NCBI GenBank assembly: GCA_043757865.1
Contig: JAYVOP010000003.1
Span: 1 to 37,637 of the forward strand
Direction of reading: 5' to 3'
Length of the DNA stretch: 37,637 bases
DNA from: JAGNEJ01 sp043757865
GTDB taxonomy: Bacteria; Verrucomicrobiota; Verrucomicrobiia; Verrucomicrobiales; V1-33
The translations under genes and the position numbers were made by a program. How positions within the stretch are numbered: the stretch's first letter is position 1; the number at the start of each line of letters is the position of its first letter. Of this stretch, positions 1-7,445 are shown in pieces. The notes below the pieces were generated by a model, which had not been told where the DNA came from, ran no database searches, and saw only the letters and a list, made by a program, of their open reading frames with translations.

Positions 1-1419
1 GAAGTCCCCCGCTCCGCTGGGCACTATGCTTTTGCCTACGATGCACGCACGCGGCGCGTCCGGCGGTCACAAGCTGGCAAGCCCGGCGTCATCCTCAGCT
101 TCGCAGGCGGCTTAAGCGTGCAAGAGTATTTTACCAAGGAGTCGGGGCGGCCCGCCCCGACTAGCAATTCCTCTAGCTCTGACTCTGATTCAATCTCTAG
201 CCTCGGTAGCAGCAGTGATTCGTCATCCGATAGCAGCAGCAATTCCGACCCCGACACGTTGCCCGGCCCAGACGTAGAATACATCCGAGGCAGCGACTAC
301 GGCGGCGGCATCGGCGGCATTTTATACAGCATCCGCAAAGTGACCGTGGACGGCCAGTCCGTGCGCGTGGCCAGCCTAGACCACTATAATGCCCGGGGAG
401 ACGTCATCGCCAAAAGCACTGCCGATCCTACTGCCGACGTAACGTGGATGGCCGCTTACCTAGCCTTCGGCACCCGCCCCCAAGAAAAAGGCACCAACCC
501 CGATCCCCACCGCGCCAACACCAAGGAAGAAGACGGCACTGGCCTGCTGAATGAAGGCCATCGGTATCGGTGTCTAGAGACGGGAATGTTTATCACACGC
601 GATCCCGCAGGCTTCATAGACGGGCCGAATCTGTATGCCTATGTGAAGCAGAATCCGTGGAGTGCCTTTGATCCACATGGGCTGGATGAGGTGCCATTAG
701 CCAAGCCAGCACAAGAAAATGCCCCCGAAACCAAAATATATAGCAGCTATTCCGAGGGACGAGCACAGATGGCAACCACCACGTTAGGCCAAAAAATGAA
801 TTCTGTTATGGCAAATGCTCATCAGCGTGTGACTTGGAGAATGGATACAGAGTCTGAGGGGCCCGCAAATACAGGAAAGGGTGCAACTGGTCCAGTGATC
901 ACTCTTACAAGGTCATCCAAAGCAGATACCGTCGTCCACGAAGCAGGGCATGCGGTAGAGCAGATTGCGAACGCCAAGCCTGCAGGGGCATTAACCGCCT
1001 CCCAAGAAGGCGCGGTAAAGTCGGCTAAGGAAGTGCTAGCCATGGTCACAGACGAGCGAGACACACAGATAAAGGATAGCAATGGATTCCCGCAACCCGG
1101 TGCATCGGTAGAATTAAGAGCGCAAAGAATCCGCAATATTGTGCAAACAGAGGCCTTACTCAATAAGATTACTGATCCTGCTGAAAGGGAACGGGTATTA
1201 ACGACCGTAAAGGCAGCGCTAAGCTCGGATAGCCTTGCTGGAACGAAATACAAAAATTTGAATTTAGGGCCAGCCGAGCATGAAATTATGCAAAAGATGC
1301 AACACGGTTATGCTCAGAACAACAGTTACTTAAAATTGCCCGCAGGGTCACAGTTAGGAAAATATCCAGCTACCGAACCCGCGAAGGTTCCGCAAGCGAA
1401 AGAAAAGGAGGGAAAATGA
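1..1419 (+). CDS. Rhs/YD-repeat polymorphic toxin, C-terminal part, with HEXXH metallopeptidase-like tip (5' truncated by window)
   Basis: The frame is open from base 1 with no stop, reading through a YD-repeat (AYDARTRRV) and GGLSVQEYF, so the GTG at 118 is internal and the gene begins outside the window. The Rhs core follows: a Ser/Asp-rich linker (about 160-265), EYIRGSDYGGGIGG, DHYNARGDVIAKS, the GTRPQEKG stretch, NEGHRYRCLETGMFITRDP, then GPNLYAYVKQNPW and DPHGL (to about 687), the usual boundary before a variable toxin domain. The roughly 240-residue tip carries VVHEAGHAVEQ (937-963), an HEXXH zinc-binding motif typical of zincin metallopeptidases; a third zinc ligand is not obvious. 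Rhs proteins wrap and deliver such tips to neighbouring cells or export them; the protease activity is inferred from the motif only. The stop overlaps the next gene by 4 nt (ATGA), as expected for a toxin-immunity pair. Confidence 0.88.
   Translation, partial: EVPRSAGHYAFAYDARTRRVRRSQAGKPGVILSFAGGLSVQEYFTKESGRPAPTSNSSSSDSDSISSLGSSSDSSSDSSSNSDPDTLPGPDVEYIRGSDYGGGIGGILYSIRKVTVDGQSVRVASLDHYNARGDVIAKSTADPTADVTWMAAYLAFGTRPQEKGTNPDPHRANTKEEDGTGLLNEGHRYRCLETGMFITRDPAGFIDGPNLYAYVKQNPWSAFDPHGLDEVPLAKPAQENAPETKIYSSYSEGRAQMATTTLGQKMNSVMANAHQRVTWRMDTESEGPANTGKGATGPVITLTRSSKADTVVHEAGHAVEQIANAKPAGALTASQEGAVKSAKEVLAMVTDERDTQIKDSNGFPQPGASVELRAQRIRNIVQTEALLNKITDPAERERVLTTVKAALSSDSLAGTKYKNLNLGPAEHEIMQKMQHGYAQNNSYLKLPAGSQLGKYPATEPAKVPQAKEKEGK
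271..533 (+). repeat. Rhs core segment duplicated at 2101-2363
   Basis: This stretch aligns without gaps to 2101-2363 at a constant offset of 1830 bases. By hand I count 28 mismatches over the first 240 positions, about 88% identity. It encodes the conserved Rhs core around EYIRGSDYGGG. The similarity fades just before the start codon of the gene at 2366. Duplicated core segments are the usual substrate for recombination that swaps Rhs tips. Confidence 0.9.
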
Positions 1420-1940
1420 GAATATTTAACAGAATGCCACGAATCTGGATAGCTTGCATATTCGCAGGCAGCGGAACTTCTTGCCATTTAGATGATTACA
1501 ACAATCGTAACCATATAACCAAATTTAGCACGAAGGCAAATTACAGCAGTAATCGAACTATCTTTGTGGATGATCTACCCAAAATTGACACCAACTTAAC
1601 GGAGCAGGACAAAAAGGAAGTGAACCGCTTTTCGAATCAAAAGCTTCCGATGATTAAAACAAATTCGATTTCACCAATGGCCCTAGCGGATCTCATGGAG
1701 AAGAGATTTCAACAGTCGGGGGCTCCGAGGATCTCCTTCTTGATAGCCGATGCGGACGAAATTGACGAGCTGAAGGTGCCGCGTGATTTTGAAGATTACC
1801 GCAAAAGGATGGGGGCCTTTTTTCCAGACAAAAAAGGAGAGTATGATCCTTACTTTCTCCTGCAGTCCATCCTACCGAATTACTCGTTTTTTTGGATCGG
1901 AAAAACACTGATTATTTCCCGATTCGTCGGAGCCGATTGA
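1416..1940 (+). CDS. Candidate immunity protein of the Rhs tip (hypothetical, possibly exported)
   Basis: I do not recognise the family of this 174-residue protein. The start ATG overlaps the Rhs stop (ATGA), and a GGAGGG Shine-Dalgarno sequence (1407-1412) lies 3 nt upstream, so the two genes are translationally coupled. The N-terminus (basic MRIFNRMPR, then hydrophobic IWIACIFAG ending in GTSC) looks like a signal sequence. It could be a lipoprotein signal, but GTSC is a poor lipobox because it lacks Leu at -3. The rest is soluble, charged and rich in Asp/Lys, with more AT than its neighbours, as is common for recently acquired effector-immunity cassettes. Position directly after a toxin tip is the main argument for an immunity role. 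An exported immunity protein would fit a toxin that acts in the periplasm, which is inference. Confidence 0.7.
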   Translation: MRIFNRMPRIWIACIFAGSGTSCHLDDYNNRNHITKFSTKANYSSNRTIFVDDLPKIDTNLTEQDKKEVNRFSNQKLPMIKTNSISPMALADLMEKRFQQSGAPRISFLIADADEIDELKVPRDFEDYRKRMGAFFPDKKGEYDPYFLLQSILPNYSFFWIGKTLIISRFVGAD

Positions 1941-1962
1941 TCAACGAGATATTAGGCGTCAT

Positions 1963-2363
1963 ATGAGACCTTTTACGCACATAACAACTTATCACGCACA
2001 GCCAGACAGGGCCGTGGCCGATCCTCAGTCCTCCACTGCATCAGACAGTAGTGGAAGTTCCAGTAGCAGCGGCTCAGCCCCGGACACCCTCCCCGGCCCA
2101 GACGTAGAATACATCCGTGGCAGTGATTACGGCGGCGGCATCGGCGGCATTTTATATAGCATCCGCAAAACCACCGTGGACGGCCAGTCCGTGCGCCTCG
2201 CCAGCCTGGACCACTATAATGCCCGGGGAGACGTCATTGCCAAAAGCACCGCGGACGCAGCCAGCGATGTCACTTGGATGGCCGCCTACCTAGCCTACGG
2301 CACCCGCCCCCAAGAAAAAGGCACCAACCCCGAGCCGCATTGAGCCAACACCAGGGAAGATAA
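1963..2363 (+). pseudogene. Degenerate orphan Rhs core fragment, stopped by TGA at 2341
   Basis: An ATG at 1963 opens a 126-codon frame whose second half duplicates the Rhs core of the upstream gene (APDTLPGPDVEYIRGSDYGG onward), preceded by its own Ser-rich linker. At the position of codon CGC (511-513) in the intact gene this copy has TGA (2341-2343). The base-level similarity then continues for about 20 nt and ends just before the next gene. It lacks the DPxG...GPN boundary motif and any toxin tip, so it cannot make a functional Rhs product. It is probably a displaced orphan tip left by cassette exchange, although a short peptide could still be translated. Confidence 0.8.
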
Positions 2364-2365
2364 CC

Positions 2366-3130
2366 ATGACTCCCCCGCACCCTGCTCCCCCTAATGCGGA
2401 GGTTCTTCCTGCCACGCGCCTAGCCGCCTTCTGGCACGTCTGGGCGGTCCATCATTGGCGGGAGATTGTCACCACCCAAGCCCGTCTCCTGGCAGGATTC
2501 CCAGGGGAAATCCACGTCAGCTTCATCGGTTCCGAGCGGGATTCCCACCTCCTCCTCTGGCTGGCGCAGTGGCACCGCCTGGACCTCAGGATCGCCACCC
2601 GCACGGAAGATCCTAAGGTCTATGAATCCCCCGCGCTGCGGCTGCTGGAGGCTCACTGTAACGCCAACCCGGAGGGCTTCACGCTCTATTTCCACAGCAA
2701 GGGCGTAAGCAAGCCTAACGAGGAGGCGGCATTTTTTTGGCGCGGCCTGATGAACCATTATATGCTCACGGAATGGCCTCGCTGCGTTGCCGATCTAGCT
2801 ACACACGATGTCGTCTGCACGGTTTGGGTCGCCTTCGGACGCAACGGCCAGTGCTCCCACAGCCAAGGGAATTTCTTCTGGGTGCGGAATGATTACATTC
2901 CCACCCTCTGGCCGTTCCCCTCCTACTTTGCGGACCCCTGGTTTAACTGGCGCGGTTGGGGCGCAGACGGCAAACGCCTCGGCTGTGAGTTCTGGATCGG
3001 CTCCCACAATGACACCCCGCGCGCCCAGCCACGCCGTATCGCCAGCCGCGTGCCTTTCCGCCTCCTGGGCAATAATCCGTTCAGCCAATATCCCCACGAT
3101 CAAAAACACCTCGCCATCCATTCCTTATGA
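2366..3130 (+). CDS. Putative glycosyltransferase-like protein (hypothetical)
   Basis: This soluble 254-residue protein has no signal peptide. It contains AFWHVWAVHHWREIV near the N-terminus (21-35), a YFHSKGVS motif (108-115), FFWRGLMNHYMLTEW (123-137), SQGNFFWVRNDYI (166-178) and CEFWIGSHND (207-216). This order (W-rich start, 'YxHxKG', 'GNFFW', 'E-F-WIGS') matches uncharacterised proteins often annotated as glycosyltransferases in surface-polysaccharide loci. I see no unambiguous DxD, so the activity is uncertain. The ATG at 2366 follows a GGAAG 8-9 nt upstream, inside the last bases of the Rhs duplicate. The gene lies 95 nt before a second transferase-like gene on the same strand, which suggests a shared glycan-decorating role. 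Confidence 0.6.
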   Translation: MTPPHPAPPNAEVLPATRLAAFWHVWAVHHWREIVTTQARLLAGFPGEIHVSFIGSERDSHLLLWLAQWHRLDLRIATRTEDPKVYESPALRLLEAHCNANPEGFTLYFHSKGVSKPNEEAAFFWRGLMNHYMLTEWPRCVADLATHDVVCTVWVAFGRNGQCSHSQGNFFWVRNDYIPTLWPFPSYFADPWFNWRGWGADGKRLGCEFWIGSHNDTPRAQPRRIASRVPFRLLGNNPFSQYPHDQKHLAIHSL

Positions 3131-3168
3131 CTCCTTCCGTCATTATCTGTGTGAGGCTGCCAGTGGCG

Positions 3169-3181
3169 TTTTTTGGGGGGG
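3169..3181. repeat. Homopolymer pair T6-G7 upstream of transferase gene
   Basis: Six T followed by seven G lie in the 95-nt gap between the two transferase-like genes, ending 44 nt before the ATG at 3226. Such tracts can slip during replication and vary promoter spacing, or can be assembly artefacts. Both neighbouring frames are intact at the length shown. Confidence 0.55.
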
Positions 3182-3225
3182 AGATGAATGAACTCATGAT
3201 TAGAAATCTTTAAAAAAATAACAAT

Positions 3226-5001
3226 ATGGCACACATAACTAACAATCGAATGGATGTCGTCTGGATGCTGGGGACGGGCAGCCGGGACGATGATTATGAA
3301 GTGAGGCTGAGTCTGCGAAGTTTTGCGCAGAATTATGCGTGTGAAGGGGCGCGGTTCTGGGTCATAGGGCACATCCCGCACTGGCTGGATCAGAACGCGG
3401 TGCGGTGCATCCCGTATGATGATCCGTATCGGCATAACAAGGATGCCAATCTGTTGCGCAAGGCATTTCGGATGGCGCATGAAGCGGAGTTGAGCGATCC
3501 GTTTATCCTCTGCAGTGATGACCATCTGCTGCTCAAGAGTAGCCGCCCGGAGGACTTCGGCTGGTGGCACTGTGGGGTGCCTGGGCATCCGGAGAATGGG
3601 TGGCGCGAGCGGGTGGACCACTCGCTGAACCTGATGCGGGAACGGGGCATCCGCGAGCCCGTGAGTTGGGAGGGACACATACCCTATGTGTTGAAAAAAG
3701 AATGGCTACTCAAGGTGGAACGGGAACTGCCGTGGGAGGATAACGTGACGATTTTCACCACTATCTTGAACTATGCTGGCGTGTCCACTGCTCCAGAACA
3801 ACACATCAATAACCAAAGAATCCGTGGCTGGCTAGGAGAGGGATTGAGTGCGGAGGCTTTGGCTAGCAAGACGCGGCCGGCTAACAATCAATTTCTCACA
3901 TTGGATGGAGGCTCGTTGAAAAGTGAATTGATCTGCCAGAGGCTCAGGGAGATCTATCCGCAGCCGAGACACTGGGAGATGGATGCGGGGCAAGCGTTAG
4001 GAGGCTGTGTGGTGGAGGCGGATGCTAGCCCGCAGATGGCAGAGGCGCGGGCTCCCCTCACCATTAGGGCGGTGGCCCGTGTGGCTGCGCCTATTCCCTC
4101 GGACACCTCGCTTTCAAAATCAGCGACAGCGGACTGCCTGCATTACTGCATTGCGTTCAGTCGTCCGGAGGAAATGGCTTATCGGTGGCAGGCAGTCATC
4201 TGGCTCAAGAGCCTAGTGGACATAGGTCGGTGGGCGGGGCGGATCGTAGTCTTTACCAATGATCCTGAGCACCCGCTGCGCAAGGCATTGCCAGCACATG
4301 TGGCGGAACGGGTGGAGGAGATCATCATTGATTTCGATGATTTCAGTGTGGGCAAGGATGGTAAGCTGCCGAGTTGCCGATGGAGGATGGAAGCCCCGGC
4401 GTATCTGAAAGAGCATCTGGCCCGCACGCGGCTGACGTTTTATAACGATACGGACTGTGTATGCCGGAGACCGCTGGACCCGCTATTTGTAGCGGGCCCG
4501 GACTCAATGATGCCTGTGCTGCGGGCTCCCGGGGTGTTCCATCGGAACCGCTATCGTGGGACGTGGTTTGGGGCGCATTTCATGGAGCCGCATCATAGAG
4601 CCCATGCGGAGCATTCCCGTGGAGTGCAGGGAGGAAGCGTGATCTCTAGCAGCGCGCAGTATGCTACCTTATGCGAACTGTGGGCCGCAGTGGATGTCAT
4701 GCCTGGACGCCCTGGACTGATGGCCACGGATCAATCCTCCCTGAATCTACTAGCAACCCAATGTGAACTGGGGGAACTGCCGTGGAAATTTACCCTTCTG
4801 CCATGGCAACAAATCACCTGCCCGCAGGATCAACGCCGACACGACCCTGCGGGCGTGGACCAAGCCTACATCTGGCATTGGTGGGGATTGCGTGGTCAGA
4901 CGAACCGGGTGATCGAAGCCAAGGCGGAATACGAGCGGCGGCTGCGGCAGCCGTTGGTGGAAGCTATTTCCCCCGCGGTGATAGCGGTGATAGCGGCATA
5001 G
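3226..5001 (+). CDS. Two-domain Stealth-like phosphotransferase / DxD glycosyltransferase-like protein
   Basis: The protein has 591 residues and two halves. Residues 9-170 resemble Stealth (capsular hexose-1-phosphate transferase) conserved regions: DDDYEVRLSLRSF (21-33), FWVIGHIPHWL (44-54), NKDANLLRKAF (71-81), PFILCSDDHLLLK (92-104, with the acidic pair D98-D99), and later GHIPYVLKKEWL (150-161), placed like the Stealth CR3 histidine motif. Residues 303-560 resemble a GT-A-type fold: HYCIAFSRPEEM, RIVVFTNDPEHPL, and TFYNDTDCVCRRPL with a DTD (408-410) that fits a metal- and nucleotide-sugar-binding DxD motif. A linker of about 70 residues (230-300) joins them. There is no signal peptide and no membrane segment, so it probably acts in the cytoplasm on surface-glycan precursors. 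The start is AT-rich without a Shine-Dalgarno sequence. The family assignments are by eye; the two-transferase fusion is the inference. Confidence 0.6.
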   Translation: MAHITNNRMDVVWMLGTGSRDDDYEVRLSLRSFAQNYACEGARFWVIGHIPHWLDQNAVRCIPYDDPYRHNKDANLLRKAFRMAHEAELSDPFILCSDDHLLLKSSRPEDFGWWHCGVPGHPENGWRERVDHSLNLMRERGIREPVSWEGHIPYVLKKEWLLKVERELPWEDNVTIFTTILNYAGVSTAPEQHINNQRIRGWLGEGLSAEALASKTRPANNQFLTLDGGSLKSELICQRLREIYPQPRHWEMDAGQALGGCVVEADASPQMAEARAPLTIRAVARVAAPIPSDTSLSKSATADCLHYCIAFSRPEEMAYRWQAVIWLKSLVDIGRWAGRIVVFTNDPEHPLRKALPAHVAERVEEIIIDFDDFSVGKDGKLPSCRWRMEAPAYLKEHLARTRLTFYNDTDCVCRRPLDPLFVAGPDSMMPVLRAPGVFHRNRYRGTWFGAHFMEPHHRAHAEHSRGVQGGSVISSSAQYATLCELWAAVDVMPGRPGLMATDQSSLNLLATQCELGELPWKFTLLPWQQITCPQDQRRHDPAGVDQAYIWHWWGLRGQTNRVIEAKAEYERRLRQPLVEAISPAVIAVIAA

Positions 5002-5098
5002 TGGCTAGGCTGGTGGGTTGAAGATAGGAGGCCTCCGCGCATTTCAGGCTGAGCTAGGTTAGGCAGCAGCCTTCGTTGGCAAAGCGATTCTACCCGCC

Positions 5099-5134
5099 AA
5101 ACAAAACGCACCTAGCCGTGGTGGGCTAGGTGCG
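5099..5134 (-). terminator. Rho-independent terminator of the ferredoxin gene
   Basis: A perfect 11-bp stem (5107-5117 with 5124-5134) encloses a 6-nt loop. On the minus strand it is followed directly by a T-rich run (TTTTGTTT, plus-strand 5099-5106). It sits 25 nt past the ferredoxin stop. The plus-strand side lacks a T tract, so it should act mainly on minus-strand transcripts. Confidence 0.85.
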
Positions 5135-5159
5135 GGAAAGTCTTATCTAACTAGGTTTC

Positions 5160-5393
5160 CTATGATCCGTCGTTGCCGATGGCTTCGACTGGGCAGCCTG
5201 CGAGAGCTTCTTCACAGGCGGCGGTTTCCTCAGCGGATTCGGGCTGTTTAAAGACGTAGGAATAGCCCGCGTCATCGTGACGGGTGAAGTTCTTGGGGGC
5301 GGTCTCCCGGCAGAGATCGCAGTCGATGCATTGGTCATCGACGAAGTAGGTGCCGGAGATGTTTTCGGAGTTCTTGTTGGAGAAATCAGCCAT
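5160..5393 (-). CDS. Single-cluster [4Fe-4S] or [3Fe-4S] ferredoxin
   Basis: This 77-residue soluble acidic electron carrier has DQCIDCDLCRETAPKNF near the N-terminus (C22, C25, C28) and GCPVEAI at the C-terminus (C67). That is the CxxCxxC...CP pattern of small one-cluster ferredoxins; the extra C60 could form a disulphide. I start at the ATG ending at 5393 (MADFSNKN). The open frame extends further upstream, but the extension looks non-protein-like and ferredoxins of this family start at this point. There is no Shine-Dalgarno sequence; the leader is AT/pyrimidine-rich. The gene is divergent from the membrane protein at 5580 and is followed by a strong terminator, so it is probably monocistronic. 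No redox partner is identifiable nearby. Confidence 0.9.
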   Translation of the reverse strand: MADFSNKNSENISGTYFVDDQCIDCDLCRETAPKNFTRHDDAGYSYVFKQPESAEETAACEEALAGCPVEAIGNDGS

Positions 5394-5579
5394 AAAAATT
5401 AAGTTAGTTGTGGGGTAATGGGCCGGATTAATATGGCCCGGTTCTTTTCTTGCAATGGCTTTTTTCCCCTTGCAGACTCCGGGCGCAGTCGGGTGGCGGG
5501 AAATGCCTTCAACACTCTCCATTTCTCGCTTGTCTATGCCTTCACCTTACCTCACTGCTACCGCCACCTTTCCATTCGT

Positions 5580-6464
5580 ATGAGCAAATCCCGCCGTCCC
5601 CCACCCATTGCTAATCCCAAGAACCCGCTCGCCCCGGCACTGGCCGAGCCCCCGCTATCCTTATTTGAAACGGAGGAAATGGCACCTGTTAGCGATGTGC
5701 CCACTGAGGAGGCTCCGGCCCCTGCCCCTGCCCAAGTGGAGTCACCCGCCACGGATGAGGTGGAGGATGACGAACCCCTAGACCTGCAAGTCCAGGCGCG
5801 GAAGACGCGGGATCGGCTGCGGCGGGAAGAGGAATCCCTAGCTGAGACGCAGCCAGTGGTCAGCAATCCCAAGCTGGAGCGCATTGGCCGCATCGCTGCG
5901 CTGATCTTAGTGCCGTTAGTGTTCGTAGGGATTTTCTACACCCTATTAAACAAGCGCCCCATCGTGGACGTGCAGGCAGTGAATGCCCGGCCAACTTTAC
6001 CCATCACGGGCCAGCTTTTACAGATCCCCGAGGTGACTACTGGCTGGCGAGAGCGCACGGAGGGGGACCGCGTGAGCCCGGAGGCCCGCTTGCTGAGCCG
6101 CGCGCAGATCTATCCTACCAAGCTGCCAGAGCTGCATTTAAAAGTCAGCACCAAGGCTGCCAGCGCCTTCCTGCGCATCCTGTTTATTAATAGCGAGGGA
6201 AAGATCGCTGGGGATGCTAAGGTGGTGAAGATCCAGGACGGTAAGATTCAAGCCCCTGGTGGCACCGGGGATCACCTCCTCAATGACCAAGAGTGCGCCA
6301 TCGCTGCCACCACGGGATTGCAAACAGACTATCATCTTTCCGACTACCTCCGGAGCACCCAGCCCCGCTGGAAAGTAGAGATCAGCGAAAGCTCTAACTA
6401 CCAAGCCAAAGGCGACGAATGGCGACTGCTGGACACCTTCGCCATTGCCGATGTCCGTCTCTAA
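5580..6464 (+). CDS. Membrane-anchored hypothetical protein with Pro/Glu-rich cytoplasmic N-terminus
   Basis: The protein has 294 residues from MSKSRRPPP. The frame continues upstream, but that extension is not protein-like, so I chose the ATG at 5580, which has a pyrimidine-rich leader. Residues 1-70 are rich in Pro, Ala and Glu and probably disordered. Residues 70-100 are charged (QARKTRDRLRREEE) and perhaps coiled. One membrane helix lies at 104-123 (RIAALILVPLVFVGIFYTLL). The remaining 170 residues form a soluble, presumably periplasmic domain. I do not recognise the family. It lies 77 nt upstream of the hemQ-like gene on the same strand and may be co-transcribed with it; no functional link is evident. 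Confidence 0.75.
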   Translation: MSKSRRPPPIANPKNPLAPALAEPPLSLFETEEMAPVSDVPTEEAPAPAPAQVESPATDEVEDDEPLDLQVQARKTRDRLRREEESLAETQPVVSNPKLERIGRIAALILVPLVFVGIFYTLLNKRPIVDVQAVNARPTLPITGQLLQIPEVTTGWRERTEGDRVSPEARLLSRAQIYPTKLPELHLKVSTKAASAFLRILFINSEGKIAGDAKVVKIQDGKIQAPGGTGDHLLNDQECAIAATTGLQTDYHLSDYLRSTQPRWKVEISESSNYQAKGDEWRLLDTFAIADVRL

Positions 6465-6465
6465 C

Positions 6466-6541
6466 TCTGCCTCTTGCTCCTACTCCTGCCTCCAACGTCG
6501 GCTCCTATTCCCCATTCTCATTCTTCCTCCCACTCTCAACT
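6466..6541 (+). promoter_or_regulatory. Pyrimidine-rich leader without Shine-Dalgarno sequence upstream of hemQ-like gene
   Basis: The 76 nt before the GTG start are strongly dominated by C and T, with runs such as CTCATTCTTCCTCCCACTCT and no purine-rich Shine-Dalgarno core. Similar leaders precede several other genes here. Initiation may depend on ribosomal protein S1 binding to single-stranded pyrimidines; that role is inference. Confidence 0.4.
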
Positions 6542-7378
6542 GTGAACGACACCGCTCCCCCCCCCACTCTCACCCCACTCCTCCCACGCGAGGGCTGGCA
6601 TGTGCAGCATCTGTTCTATCACCTCGAACACGCCCAATGGGACGTGCTGACGAACGAGGAAAAGATCCGCGCCAAAACGAAACTCACCCAACTGATCCAG
6701 GACATCCGCGCGCATCCGCAGACGCAATTACTAACCTTCAGCGTCCTCACGCCTAAGGCGGACCTCGCCTTTATGCTGCTGACGCCGGATCTGCAAGATG
6801 CCAATCAATTCGAGAAAGAACTTAGCCTCGCGTTAGGGCCAGACGTGCTCACGCCAGTCTATTGCTATCTTTCCATGACGGAATGGACGGAATACACCAC
6901 CCAGCCAGAGGAACAGGCGGCTAAGATCACAGCAGAGAAAGGCCTAGCCGCTGGCACTCCAGAGCATGATGCGGAAATGGAGGTCTTTCAAAAGCACCAG
7001 GATTCCTACTACCAAGCGCGCCTTTATCCTAACATGCCGGACTGGCCCGTGTTCTGTTTCTATCCCATGTCCAAACGACGCAATGATGGCAATAACTGGT
7101 TCGCTCACGACTTCGCCACCCGTCGGAAACTCATGGCCAGCCATGCCACCACGGGCCGCCGTTGGGCGGGGAAAGTGCGCCAGCTCATCACTGGCTCCAC
7201 GGGCCTGGATGAGCATGAATGGGGCGTGACGTTGTTCTCTCATCACACTTCCGATATCAAAGGCATCGTCTATGAAATGCGTTTTGATGAAGTCAGTGCG
7301 AAGTATGCAGAGTTCGGAGATTTCTACATCGGCATTCAGTTGCCGTTGGATGAACTTTTCCGCCGCGTGGCGCTCTAG
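6542..7378 (+). CDS. hemQ: Coproheme decarboxylase / chlorite dismutase family protein (HemQ)
   Basis: HemQ makes haem b by oxidative decarboxylation of coproheme, the last step of the coproporphyrin-dependent pathway, in the cytoplasm. From the GTG at 6542 the protein has 278 residues, close to the family size. It begins with LPREGWHVQHLFYHLEH, typical of the family. Diagnostic motifs are RLYPNMPDWPVFCFYPMSKR (160-179; Y162 is a good candidate for the catalytic Tyr), NNWF, then LMASHATTGRRWAGKV with H201 as likely proximal haem ligand, and VYEMRFDEVSAKYAEFGDFY (243-262) near the C-terminus. The open frame extends upstream to 6419 but overlaps the preceding gene and is not protein-like. A run of nine C lies within codons 6-8, so a length error there would change the start. 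No other haem gene is visible nearby. Confidence 0.9.
   Translation: MNDTAPPPTLTPLLPREGWHVQHLFYHLEHAQWDVLTNEEKIRAKTKLTQLIQDIRAHPQTQLLTFSVLTPKADLAFMLLTPDLQDANQFEKELSLALGPDVLTPVYCYLSMTEWTEYTTQPEEQAAKITAEKGLAAGTPEHDAEMEVFQKHQDSYYQARLYPNMPDWPVFCFYPMSKRRNDGNNWFAHDFATRRKLMASHATTGRRWAGKVRQLITGSTGLDEHEWGVTLFSHHTSDIKGIVYEMRFDEVSAKYAEFGDFYIGIQLPLDELFRRVAL
6557..6565. repeat. C9 homopolymer in the first codons of hemQ
   Basis: Nine consecutive C encode Pro-Pro-Pro directly after the start region of the HemQ-like gene. One-base slippage would move the frame out of phase within the first eight codons. The tract could be a variable site or a sequencing risk. Confidence 0.6.
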
Positions 7379-7445
7379 GATCAAGCACCGTGGCTCCAAG
7401 CTAAACGCTAGCTGCGTCCTCTCACTGAGGGGGGAATGAGACGTG

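Noticed and set aside
118..120. GTG at 118 as start of the Rhs gene
   Set aside because: The same frame is open back to base 1 and encodes a YD repeat (AYDARTRRV) and GGLSVQEYF, so this is inside a longer gene.
3184..3213. Nine-codon frame after the G7 tract
   Set aside because: Too short, with no meaningful composition; the G-run before it is not a normal Shine-Dalgarno sequence.
5107..5134. Hairpin at 5107-5134 as a terminator for the plus-strand transferase gene
   Set aside because: No T tract follows on the plus strand; the T-run is on the minus side, so I assign it to the ferredoxin gene.
5418..5579. Longer N-terminus for the membrane protein at 5580
   Set aside because: The 54 extra residues are Cys/Phe/His-rich and not protein-like, and this DNA is the divergent promoter region shared with the ferredoxin gene.
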